Source: an uncultured Syntrophobacterales bacterium
GTDB lineage: Bacteria > Desulfobacterota > Syntrophia > Syntrophales > UBA5619
Assembly (NCBI GenBank): GCA_903903205.1
Contig: CAIUXU010000288.1
Location: 1 to 5,581, forward strand
Direction: 5' to 3'
Length of the DNA stretch: 5,581 nt
The notes beneath the pieces are model-generated. The model searched no databases. It was not told where the DNA came from and worked only from the letters and a program-made list of their open reading frames with translations. The translations under genes were made by a program, and so were the position numbers. Shown in pieces: positions 1 through 5,581 of this stretch. Each line of letters begins with the position of its first letter. Positions within the stretch are counted from its first letter, which is position 1.

Positions 1-555
1 CGTTTCGGGGTAGAAATTCTCTCCTGGTGCCTCATGACAAATCACGTCCACTTCATTGCCGTGCCTAAGGAAGAGGCATCTTTTGCCCGAGGTTTTGGAG
101 AGGCCCACCGCAAATATACCCGCATGAAGAATTTTGCCGATGGCGTGCGCGGCTATCTTTTTCAGGGGAGATTCAGTTCCTGTGTGCTCGATGAGCGCCA
201 CCTGATGGCTGCCGCGCATTACGTGGAAACCAACCCCGTTCGTGCCGGCATGGTCAAGGCAGCCGCGGACTATCCCTGGTCGAGCGCCGCCTATCATACC
301 GGCCAAGCCGAAACGGATATCCTGCTTACAGACCGGACTTTGCTCGGCCTTGTTGAGGATTGGCAGGCATTCTTTGCGGATTCGGAAGATCGGCAACCGG
401 AAGCACTTCGTCTGGCCACGAGAACAGGCCGCCCGGCGGGAGGTCCATCATTCATCGAATCGCTTGAACACTTGACCGGCCGCACACTAAAGCCTGGGAA
501 GCGGGGCAGGCCAGTGAAGAGCAAGCCGGAAAATAGTATTGTGTCCCCGGAATAA
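1..555 (+). CDS. REP-associated (Y1/IS200-like) tyrosine transposase, 5'-truncated by the window edge
   Basis: The reading frame is open to base 1, so the ATG at 34 is internal and is not the real start; about 184 codons are visible. The visible part begins inside the Y1_Tnp domain, where the segment ending in MTNHVHFI carries the HUH metal-binding pair (H15 and H17, counting from base 1). HYVETNPVRAG lies about 57 residues further on, and its Tyr (Y74) is the likely catalytic tyrosine that nicks single-stranded DNA. The last third carries the pattern GRPAGG...FIESLEHLTGR...GRPVK, a DNA-binding-like tail common in this family. Roughly 50-60 N-terminal residues should lie to the left. Such single-domain HUH transposases act on REP-type hairpins or are domesticated. 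No GC-rich REP palindrome is seen in the flank downstream, so present mobility cannot be judged. Family assignment is firm; activity is unknown. Confidence 0.9.
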   Translation, partial: RFGVEILSWCLMTNHVHFIAVPKEEASFARGFGEAHRKYTRMKNFADGVRGYLFQGRFSSCVLDERHLMAAAHYVETNPVRAGMVKAAADYPWSSAAYHTGQAETDILLTDRTLLGLVEDWQAFFADSEDRQPEALRLATRTGRPAGGPSFIESLEHLTGRTLKPGKRGRPVKSKPENSIVSPE

Positions 556-584
556 ATTCGCTGAATATGCCGGATGATTGGTTA

Positions 585-612
585 TATTATGTTACATAAA
601 TGTAACATAATA
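585..612. promoter_or_regulatory. Perfect 12-bp inverted repeat, candidate operator of the downstream ATPase gene
   Basis: The left arm TATTATGTTACA (585-596) and its exact reverse complement (601-612) are separated by the four bases TAAA. The element begins 30 bases after the transposase stop and ends 16 bases before the ATPase start. It is AT-rich and has no following T-run, so it is a poor candidate for an intrinsic terminator. Its dyad symmetry and position fit a binding site for a dimeric regulator over the promoter or leader of the ATPase gene. The regulator is unknown and no convincing -35/-10 pair could be fixed around it. The symmetry is seen directly; the operator role is inferred. 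Confidence 0.6.
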
Positions 613-628
613 GGTTAGGATCTGTGAC

Positions 629-1978
629 ATGTTCCGCAGGAATATAGAAACATTACTGCTTGCGTGGAAAAACAAGAAGGGAAGAAAGCCGCTTGTTATT
701 CGAGGCGCTCGACAGGTTGGCAAGACTTCCGCCGTTCATCAATTCGGTAGCGCGGCGTTTAAAACGTATATCTACATCAATCTGGAACTCGAAGATAACG
801 CTGCCCTTTTTGCCCGTATGCATCCTGTTCAGGATCTGCTCCAGCTTATCCAATTGAAATTCAATAAAAAGATCACGCCCGGCTCTACGCTCATTTTCAT
901 TGATGAGGTGCAAAATTCGGCCATCGCCATGAATCAGCTTCGTTATTTCTATGAAGAAATGCAGGATCTTCACGTGGTTGCGGCGGGCTCTCTGTTGGAA
1001 GTCAAGCTGAAGTCAGAGGGGTTTTCATTTCCTGTCGGAAGGGTGGAATATTGCTATCTTCATCCGGCAACATTCGATGAGTTTCTTGCCGCGCAGAGTG
1101 AAACAGAGGCGCAAAACTACATTGCGTCGGTCAAGCCAGACACTGTCATCCCCGAAGAAATTCACAAAATGATGATGAAAAAGTTCCACGGGTATCTACT
1201 GGTTGGCGGGATGCCGGAGGCGGTAGCGCGGTATGCGGAGACCCAGTCGTTTATCGATGTCGATCCGGTCTATGAATCTATTCTCACAGGATTACGGGAT
1301 GACGTCTCCAAATATGCAAGCGCGGCGAAGACAAAATACATCCAACACATTATCGAACATGCCTCAAAATATGTCGGCCTGCAGATTAAATACGTAAAAT
1401 TCGGGGAATCGAACTTCCGCAGCAGAGAGATGAGTGAAGCCTTTGATGTGCTGGAAAAAGCAATGCTTATCAGTCGAGTATTTGCGTCATCGTCAAAGCA
1501 GATGCCCCTGATGAGCAATCTCAAGAAATCCCCCAAGCTTCTGCATCTCGATACAGGGCTGGTAAATTACCAAACGGGCCTGCGATCCGAAATCGCCATG
1601 ATGGATGATATCAACGCCGTATATCATGGACAAGTAGGCGAGCAGATTGTCGGACAGACGTTGCTGGCGCTTAACACAAGTAAAAACGCGAACCTTCATT
1701 ACTGGTATCGTGAGCAAAAGGGCGCAACTTCAGAAGTCGATTATCTGATGGTTATCAATGACCGGCTTATTCCGGTGGAGGTAAAATCCGGCAAGAACGG
1801 GACTTTGCGGTCGCTGCATAATTTTATGGATGAAAGCCGAAGTGATTTTGCCCTCAGGATCTACTCCGGGAATATGAGAACTGAAAGGATTACAACTCTC
1901 AATGGAAAGAAGTTCACACTCTTTTCCGTTCCTTTCTATCTGCTGTTCAGAATACATGAGCTATTGGGTGGAATATGA
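629..1978 (+). CDS. AAA_14/DUF4143-type P-loop ATPase with nuclease-like C-terminal domain
   Basis: This 449-residue protein matches the usual length of the widespread AAA_14 plus DUF4143 family. The Walker A motif is GARQVGKT (26-33), Walker B is LIFIDEVQ (88-95), and a sensor-like strand VVAAGSLLEV lies near 115-124. The C-terminal domain holds E369-V-D371 and, 12 residues later, V-E384-V-K386-S-G, a pattern resembling the PD-(D/E)xK nuclease fold. Family members have no settled function; they are patchily distributed and often appear in accessory regions. The start is the first available ATG: an in-frame TAG sits at 611-613, and AGGA (617-620) is 8 bases upstream. A perfect palindrome just before it may regulate it. 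Its DNA is clearly AT-richer than the genes to the right (24 G/C in 901-960 against 41 in 5041-5100), which suggests transfer. No signal peptide or membrane segment is seen, so it is probably cytoplasmic. Confidence 0.92.
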   Translation: MFRRNIETLLLAWKNKKGRKPLVIRGARQVGKTSAVHQFGSAAFKTYIYINLELEDNAALFARMHPVQDLLQLIQLKFNKKITPGSTLIFIDEVQNSAIAMNQLRYFYEEMQDLHVVAAGSLLEVKLKSEGFSFPVGRVEYCYLHPATFDEFLAAQSETEAQNYIASVKPDTVIPEEIHKMMMKKFHGYLLVGGMPEAVARYAETQSFIDVDPVYESILTGLRDDVSKYASAAKTKYIQHIIEHASKYVGLQIKYVKFGESNFRSREMSEAFDVLEKAMLISRVFASSSKQMPLMSNLKKSPKLLHLDTGLVNYQTGLRSEIAMMDDINAVYHGQVGEQIVGQTLLALNTSKNANLHYWYREQKGATSEVDYLMVINDRLIPVEVKSGKNGTLRSLHNFMDESRSDFALRIYSGNMRTERITTLNGKKFTLFSVPFYLLFRIHELLGGI

Positions 1979-2127
1979 GTTTCCCTTTTGCTCGACACAG
2001 CATCTTTTTCAAATCGCCGGTCATGATGTTCAAACTACCCTTGATGAAAATATCCAGGGATGCCCGGATCAACATGTATATCAGGGCGGGTTCAATCTTA
2101 CAGATTCAACCTGCGGCTGTGGTATGA
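1975..2127 (+). CDS. Small unrecognised ORF overlapping the ATPase stop (doubtful)
   Basis: A 50-codon frame begins with an ATG that shares bases with the ATPase stop in the arrangement ATGA, a layout typical of translational coupling. The product would begin MSFPFARHSIFFKSPVMMFK and is basic, with several Met residues and no recognisable motif. It has no clear Shine-Dalgarno sequence of its own. A frame of this length can arise by chance, and the surrounding stretch looks decayed, so it may equally be the remnant of a lost gene or no gene at all. Only the coupling geometry supports it. Confidence 0.2.
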   Translation: MSFPFARHSIFFKSPVMMFKLPLMKISRDARINMYIRAGSILQIQPAAVV

Positions 2128-2133
2128 ATTGCG

Positions 2134-2160
2134 TGGACAAAACCGAACCATTAATATAAA
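2134..2160 (+). promoter_or_regulatory. Candidate sigma-70-type promoter before the ATPase remnant
   Basis: TGGACA (2134-2139) matches the -35 consensus at five of six positions and TATAAA (2155-2160) matches the -10 consensus at five of six. The spacer is 15 bases, shorter than the optimal 17. Transcription would begin within a few bases of the ATG at 2169, implying a leaderless or almost leaderless message, which agrees with the absence of a Shine-Dalgarno sequence there. It may be a relic left when the gene behind it was lost. AT-rich intergenic DNA yields such matches by chance, so this is tentative. Confidence 0.3.
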
Positions 2161-2168
2161 TCGCTCGC

Positions 2169-2324
2169 ATGAAAACTCAATTAACTGTATCCCGGCTCAT
2201 CGAAAATCGCATTGCGGAGCGGATTGGCAAGGGGAAGATTATCCTGATATTTGGTCCGAGACAATCCGGCAAGACCACCCTTATGCGCGCTGTGGGAGAA
2301 TTGTTCTCGTGGCGGAGCGGCTGA
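2169..2324 (+). pseudogene. Truncated N-terminal remnant of a second AAA_14-type ATPase
   Basis: Fifty-one codons read MKTQLTVSRLIENRIAERIG, followed by a hydrophobic strand KIILIF and the Walker A motif GPRQSGKT (residues 29-36), then TLMRAVGELF and a stop soon afterwards. This is the characteristic opening of an AAA_14 P-loop ATPase, but Walker B, the sensor and the C-terminal domain (some 300-400 residues) are missing, so it cannot be a working ATPase. It is not a copy of the complete ATPase upstream: the residues before the P-loop differ, so it belongs to another subfamily. An in-frame TAA at 2157-2159 rules out a longer N-terminus. Homology appears to stop around 2305-2312, and the ppiA leader follows directly, which fits a deletion that removed the rest of the gene. 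Neither of the other two forward frames after this point resumes recognisable ATPase sequence. Confidence 0.72.
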
Positions 2325-2368
2325 AGGCCAACCATTATGCCGGAAGAGATGCCAACATATTCAACTTC

Positions 2369-2376
2369 AAGGAGGA
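2369..2376 (+). promoter_or_regulatory. Strong ribosome binding site that sets the ppiA start
   Basis: AAGGAGGA is a near-perfect Shine-Dalgarno sequence whose GGAGG core ends six bases before the ATG at 2382. It decides the start in favour of 2382 over the in-frame ATGs at 2337 and 2349. The 2337 start would put 15 polar and basic residues in front of the signal peptide. Confidence 0.85.
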
Positions 2377-2381
2377 AAACA

Positions 2382-2969
2382 ATGCTGAAAAAATTTCTGA
2401 TCATCCTGGCCTGCGGTCTTCCGATTTTCTGCGCCGGTATCGCGGGCGCCGCCGAACTCGCGGCCAAAAACCCTGTGCTACTCATGGAAACCAGCCTGGG
2501 AAACGTGAAACTGGAGCTCTTCGCCAAGGAGGCGCCAATTTCTGTGAAAAACTTCCTGGACTATGTCGGCAGCCGCTTCTATGACGGCGCCATCTACCAC
2601 CGGGTCATTCCCGGCTTCATGATTCAGGGCGGAGGCTTTACAGCCGACCTGAACCAGAAACAGACCAACCCGCCGATCAAGAATGAAGCGGACAATGGCC
2701 TGAAGAACCTGCGCGGCACGCTCGCCATGGCCCGCACCATGGTGGTCGATTCAGCCACGGCCCAGTTTTTCATCAATGTGGTTGACAATGGCGCCCTGAA
2801 CCACCGTGACAAGACGCAGCAGGGGTATGGGTATGCGGTCTTCGGGAAAGTCACTGAGGGGATGGAGGTCGTGGACAAGATCGCCGCCGTCAAAACCGGC
2901 ATGCAGAAGGGTTTTCGGGATGTCCCGGACGTAGCGGTCGTCATCAAATCGATGAAGGTTCTCCCGTAA
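2382..2969 (+). CDS. ppiA: Exported cyclophilin-type peptidyl-prolyl cis-trans isomerase
   Basis: The 195-residue product starts [19 protein letters not shown] and has a classical signal peptide with probable cleavage after AGA (residues 21-23), so it should act in the periplasm, catalysing cis-trans isomerisation of X-Pro bonds during protein folding. The cyclophilin domain spans about 32-194. Catalytic and binding residues are present in [13 protein letters not shown] (R74, F79, M80, Q82) and in ATAQFFINV (Q128, F130). The stretch [12 protein letters not shown] and the ending KVLP closely resemble E. coli PpiA from memory. The position equivalent to the cyclosporin-contacting Trp of human CypA appears to be Leu (L139), as expected for weakly drug-sensitive bacterial forms. 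The loop after it ([11 protein letters not shown]) looks slightly longer than in E. coli. A Cys at residue 11 gives a weak lipobox-like ILAC, but the hydrophobic core before it is too short to favour a lipoprotein. It stands alone between an ATPase relic and the SNF2 gene. Confidence 0.93.
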   Translation: MLKKFLIILACGLPIFCAGIAGAAELAAKNPVLLMETSLGNVKLELFAKEAPISVKNFLDYVGSRFYDGAIYHRVIPGFMIQGGGFTADLNQKQTNPPIKNEADNGLKNLRGTLAMARTMVVDSATAQFFINVVDNGALNHRDKTQQGYGYAVFGKVTEGMEVVDKIAAVKTGMQKGFRDVPDVAVVIKSMKVLP

Positions 2970-3105
2970 CCGAAACGAGCGCCCCGCGAAAAGGCTGCGA
3001 CGGAAAATTGAAGTTGTTCCATTTTATTCTTGCTGCCGTTTCGCTGATTGCGGGATATTATTGTAGAAAGCATAGTGATATTAAACTATTAGAGGATAGT
3101 GCTGC
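2970..3105. other. Intergenic region before the SNF2 helicase gene
   Basis: These 136 bases contain no convincing gene, hairpin plus T-run terminator or consensus promoter. The left half is GC-rich and the right half (from about 3050) turns AT-rich, as expected for a promoter region. There are two copies of GATATTA (3054-3060 and 3077-3083) and a weak dyad, ATAGT (3072-3076) with ACTAT (3085-3089). A Shine-Dalgarno sequence AGAGGA lies at 3091-3096. The promoter of the helicase gene most likely sits between about 3040 and 3085 but cannot be pinned down. Confidence 0.4.
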
Positions 3106-5581
3106 ATGAAATTCAAAAGCACAGTCGAACTCGTCTCCAAAATGAAATCGCTGCCCCGTGGGGAGATGGACGGCCGTGTGGAACCGGACGGGAGGGAACC
3201 GGCAACCCATCAGAACTCCTTTGAAAAGGCAAAAACAATCCCGTCGCCGCCAAAACTTTCCCGGACCCACAAACCGGAAGACGTCGCACTGGAAGATTGG
3301 CAGCGCACCCTGCGGAGGCAGTTCGGCGAGCAGCAGCCCTTCGTCCTGAAAAATGTCGGTGGTCATCCCATCTTTTCCGAGTTTGCCCTGACCAATCCGG
3401 AGTCGGGGAAAACTTACAAAATCGCGATCCGCGGCAAGGCGCCGGGGATGAATTACTGCTCCTGCCCCGATTACCGCATCAACAACCTGGGCACCTGCAA
3501 GCATATCGAATTCACCCTCGCGAAGTTGTCACAGCAGCCCGGCGCGGAAAAGCGGTTGCTGGAAGGATTCACCCCGCCGTGGTCCGAGGTTTGGCTGAGC
3601 AGCGGCTTGAAGCGGGAGATCCGGTTCAGGGCGGGAGAGGAGGCCCCCGCAGAACTGTCCGACCTGGCCGGGAAATATTTTGACAGCCAGGGGGTTCTGC
3701 TGGAGGATCGCCTGCTTGATTTCCACACGTTTCTGGAAGCAATCCCGCGCCGCAACGGCCACGAGGTGCGCTGCTACGACGACGTGATGGCCTATGTCGC
3801 CGAATGTCAGGACGCCGTCCACCGGCGGGCCGTCGTGGATGCGCGGCTGCCGGAAGGCATCGATAGCCCCCTCTTCGATGGGCTGCTCAAGACCGACCTG
3901 TACCCATACCAGCGGGAAGGGGCGCTCTTCGCCGTTCGGACGGGGCGCTGCCTGCTCGGCGACGACATGGGGCTGGGCAAGACCATCCAGGCCATCGCCG
4001 CCGTTGAACTGATGGTGAAACTCTTCCAAATCGGCAAGGTTCTCATCATCTCCCCCACCTCCCTGAAGTACCAGTGGAAGACGGAAATCGAGAAGTTCTG
4101 TGATCGGACGGCGCAGGTCGTCGAAGGCTTGAATCACCAGCGGCTGGGGTTTTACCGGAGCGACTCCTTTTACAAACTGATCAACTATGAACTGCTGGCG
4201 AGAGACCTGGACCGGATCCGGGAATGGTCGCCGGATCTGATCATCCTCGACGAGGCGCAACGGATCAAGAACTGGAAGACGCGAACCGCCAAAACGGTCA
4301 AGGAGCTGGAATCGACCTTTGCCATGGTTCTGACCGGCACCCCCATCGAAAACCGGATTGAGGAGCTGCACTCTCTGATGGAGTTTGTCGATCGACACCA
4401 CCTGGGGCCGCTCTACCGTTTCGTCCACAACCACAAAATCACGGATGCAGGCGGGAAAGTTGTCGGCTACCAGGATCTGGAAAAGGTTCGCCATTCCCTC
4501 CAAAGCGTCATGATCCGGCGGAAAAAGAGCGAGGTGCTCAAAGAGCTTCCGGCGCGCATCGACCAGAATTTCCTGGTTCCTCTGACCCCACAGCAGCAGG
4601 AGATTCACGACGAGTACAAGGATATCGTGGCGAGGCTCGTTGCCAAGTGGCGGCGCTACCACTTTCTGTGCGAGGCGGACCAGCGGCGGATGCAGATCTC
4701 CCTGGCCATGATGCGTATGGCTGCGGACAACACCTACCTTGTTGACCATGAAACCATACACGGGCCGAAACTTGACGAGCTGGAAATCCTCCTCCGTGAA
4801 CTGGTGGTCGAAGGGGGCGAAAAGGCGGTAGTCTTCAGCCAGTGGCTGCGGATGACCGAGCTGATTGAAAATATGTTGAAGAAAAACGGTATCGGCTACG
4901 TCCATCTCAACGGGAGCGTCCCGTCCAAAAAACGGGGAGGCTTGATGAAGCAGTTCAAGGATGATCCGGACTGCAAGGTGTTCCTCTCTACCGACGCGGG
5001 CGGCGTCGGCTTGAACCTGCAGAGCGGCTCCTTGGTCGTCAATGTGGACATTCCCTGGAACCCGGCCGTCCTGGAGCAGCGGATCGGCCGCGTCCACCGG
5101 ATGGGTCAAGACCGGACGGTGAGGGTGGTCAATTTCGTCAGCCGCGCCTCCATCGAAGAGCGCATCCTCGATCTGCTTCGCTTCAAGAAATCACTCTTTG
5201 CCGGGGCGCTGGATGAAGACGGCGCCGATGTGGTGATGGTGGGCGAGGCCGGGATGGAGAAGTTCATTCGCTCTGTTGAGGAGGCCGTGGCGCCGCTGGC
5301 GACGCCCGATCCTGATCTGGAGCGGCAGGAGCGGATCGAGTCCGTAGCGGATGAACAGGCCGCCGAGATGAGGGAACTCTCCGAAAGCGGGCTGCCTGCC
5401 ATCGCGGAAGCCGGGGAGGGCGCCGAGACGGTGACTGAGCTTGGAATGCCTGAGGGAGATGAAAGCAACGTCGGAACAGACGTCACCGGGAGTGGGGCCG
5501 TTTCCGGGAACGCAGCTGGGACAGGAACCGGGGCCGCAGCGGATCGAGCCGTCGCAGGGGTCGGGGCGACCGAGAGCGGTC
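3106..5581 (+). CDS. SNF2-family helicase/translocase with N-terminal SWIM zinc finger, 3' end beyond the window
   Basis: The frame runs 825 codons to the right edge without a stop. A SWIM zinc finger (C118-x-C120, then C131-x-H133) lies at about 117-133. The SNF2 ATPase core follows: YPYQREG (266-272), Walker A DDMGLGKT (286-293), motif Ia IISPTSLKYQW (314-324), Walker B LDEAQ (381-385), LTGTPIEN (409-416), motif IV VVFSQW (575-580), motif V STDAGGVGLNLQ (628-639) and motif VI QRIGRVHRMGQ (658-668). All motifs are intact, so it should be an active ATP-driven double-stranded DNA translocase. SWIM fingers commonly bind DNA or protein. Bacterial relatives are linked to transcription recycling or DNA repair, but the role here is not known. 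An in-frame TAG at 3097-3099 makes ATG 3106 the earliest start, and AGAGGA is 9 bases upstream. From about residue 745 the tail becomes acidic and then Gly/Ala/Ser/Thr-rich low complexity. The 526-codon antisense frame across it is a shadow. Confidence 0.95.
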   Translation, partial: MKFKSTVELVSKMKSLPRGEMDGRVEPDGREPATHQNSFEKAKTIPSPPKLSRTHKPEDVALEDWQRTLRRQFGEQQPFVLKNVGGHPIFSEFALTNPESGKTYKIAIRGKAPGMNYCSCPDYRINNLGTCKHIEFTLAKLSQQPGAEKRLLEGFTPPWSEVWLSSGLKREIRFRAGEEAPAELSDLAGKYFDSQGVLLEDRLLDFHTFLEAIPRRNGHEVRCYDDVMAYVAECQDAVHRRAVVDARLPEGIDSPLFDGLLKTDLYPYQREGALFAVRTGRCLLGDDMGLGKTIQAIAAVELMVKLFQIGKVLIISPTSLKYQWKTEIEKFCDRTAQVVEGLNHQRLGFYRSDSFYKLINYELLARDLDRIREWSPDLIILDEAQRIKNWKTRTAKTVKELESTFAMVLTGTPIENRIEELHSLMEFVDRHHLGPLYRFVHNHKITDAGGKVVGYQDLEKVRHSLQSVMIRRKKSEVLKELPARIDQNFLVPLTPQQQEIHDEYKDIVARLVAKWRRYHFLCEADQRRMQISLAMMRMAADNTYLVDHETIHGPKLDELEILLRELVVEGGEKAVVFSQWLRMTELIENMLKKNGIGYVHLNGSVPSKKRGGLMKQFKDDPDCKVFLSTDAGGVGLNLQSGSLVVNVDIPWNPAVLEQRIGRVHRMGQDRTVRVVNFVSRASIEERILDLLRFKKSLFAGALDEDGADVVMVGEAGMEKFIRSVEEAVAPLATPDPDLERQERIESVADEQAAEMRELSESGLPAIAEAGEGAETVTELGMPEGDESNVGTDVTGSGAVSGNAAGTGTGAAADRAVAGVGATESG

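Noticed and set aside
34..36. ATG at 34 as the transposase start
   Set aside because: The frame is open upstream to base 1 and encodes the conserved strand leading into the HUH motif, so this Met is internal.
585..612. Palindrome as an intrinsic terminator of the transposase gene
   Set aside because: The stem is AT-rich and is followed by TAGGTTAGG, not a T-run, so it does not fit a rho-independent terminator.
2296..2308. GAGAA-TTG-TTCTC dyad as a regulator site
   Set aside because: Arms are only 5 bp and lie within the ATPase remnant's coding sequence; a chance occurrence is likely.
2337..2381. Longer N-terminus for PpiA from the ATG at 2337
   Set aside because: It would put a polar, basic extension before the signal peptide, and the strong AAGGAGGA is placed for the ATG at 2382.
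2060..2584. 174-codon + strand ORF spanning the ATPase remnant and the start of ppiA
   Set aside because: It runs out of frame through both the P-loop remnant and the ppiA signal peptide, with no motif of its own.
2971..3043. CGAAACG and CGTTTCG as inverted repeats flanking an insertion after ppiA
   Set aside because: Only 7 bp, about 60 bases apart, with no target duplication or element between them.
3529..5109. 526-codon minus-strand ORF as a gene
   Set aside because: It lies entirely opposite the SNF2 helicase, has no recognisable domain, and its composition is that of a reverse-frame shadow in GC-rich coding DNA.
5106..5486. 126-codon minus-strand Ser-rich ORF
   Set aside because: It is antisense to the helicase tail; the Ser/Ala-rich composition mirrors the Gly/Ala/Glu codons on the + strand.

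Overview
The window reads as a piece of a moderately GC-rich bacterial chromosome. The ppiA-type cyclophilin, the SNF2/SWIM helicase, the Y1-type transposase and the AAA/DUF4143 ATPases together suggest a Gram-negative proteobacterium, possibly of the deltaproteobacterial/Desulfobacterota kind. That placement is an impression from protein style and not a proven assignment. All supported genes lie on the + strand.

Layout: (1) 1-555 is the 3' part of a REP-associated (Y1/IS200-like) tyrosine transposase cut by the window edge. (2) 585-612 is a perfect AT-rich inverted repeat, probably an operator, just upstream of (3) 629-1978, a complete AAA_14/DUF4143-type ATPase with a nuclease-like C-terminal signature. 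(4) 1975-2381 is a decayed stretch. It holds a 50-codon ORF overlapping the ATPase stop (doubtful) and a 51-codon remnant of a second, different P-loop ATPase that ends just after its Walker A motif. (5) 2382-2969 is an exported cyclophilin-type peptidyl-prolyl isomerase (ppiA). (6) 3106 to the right edge is a large SNF2-family helicase with an N-terminal SWIM zinc finger. It has no stop inside the window, and long antisense frames that overlap it are shadows.

The genes do not look like one pathway. The left half (transposase, ATPase, ATPase remnant) is visibly AT-richer in its ATPase part and has the look of accessory DNA subject to gain and loss. The right half (ppiA, SNF2 helicase) is GC-rich and looks resident. 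Each of the three complete starts has its own Shine-Dalgarno sequence, and the gaps of 73, about 400 and 136 bases argue for separate transcription units. No tRNA, rRNA, CRISPR array or convincing rho-independent terminator was seen. I found no firm evidence for an undescribed multi-gene system. The most useful second looks are the perfect palindrome before the ATPase, the truncated ATPase remnant, and the SNF2 gene with its low-complexity C-terminal tail.
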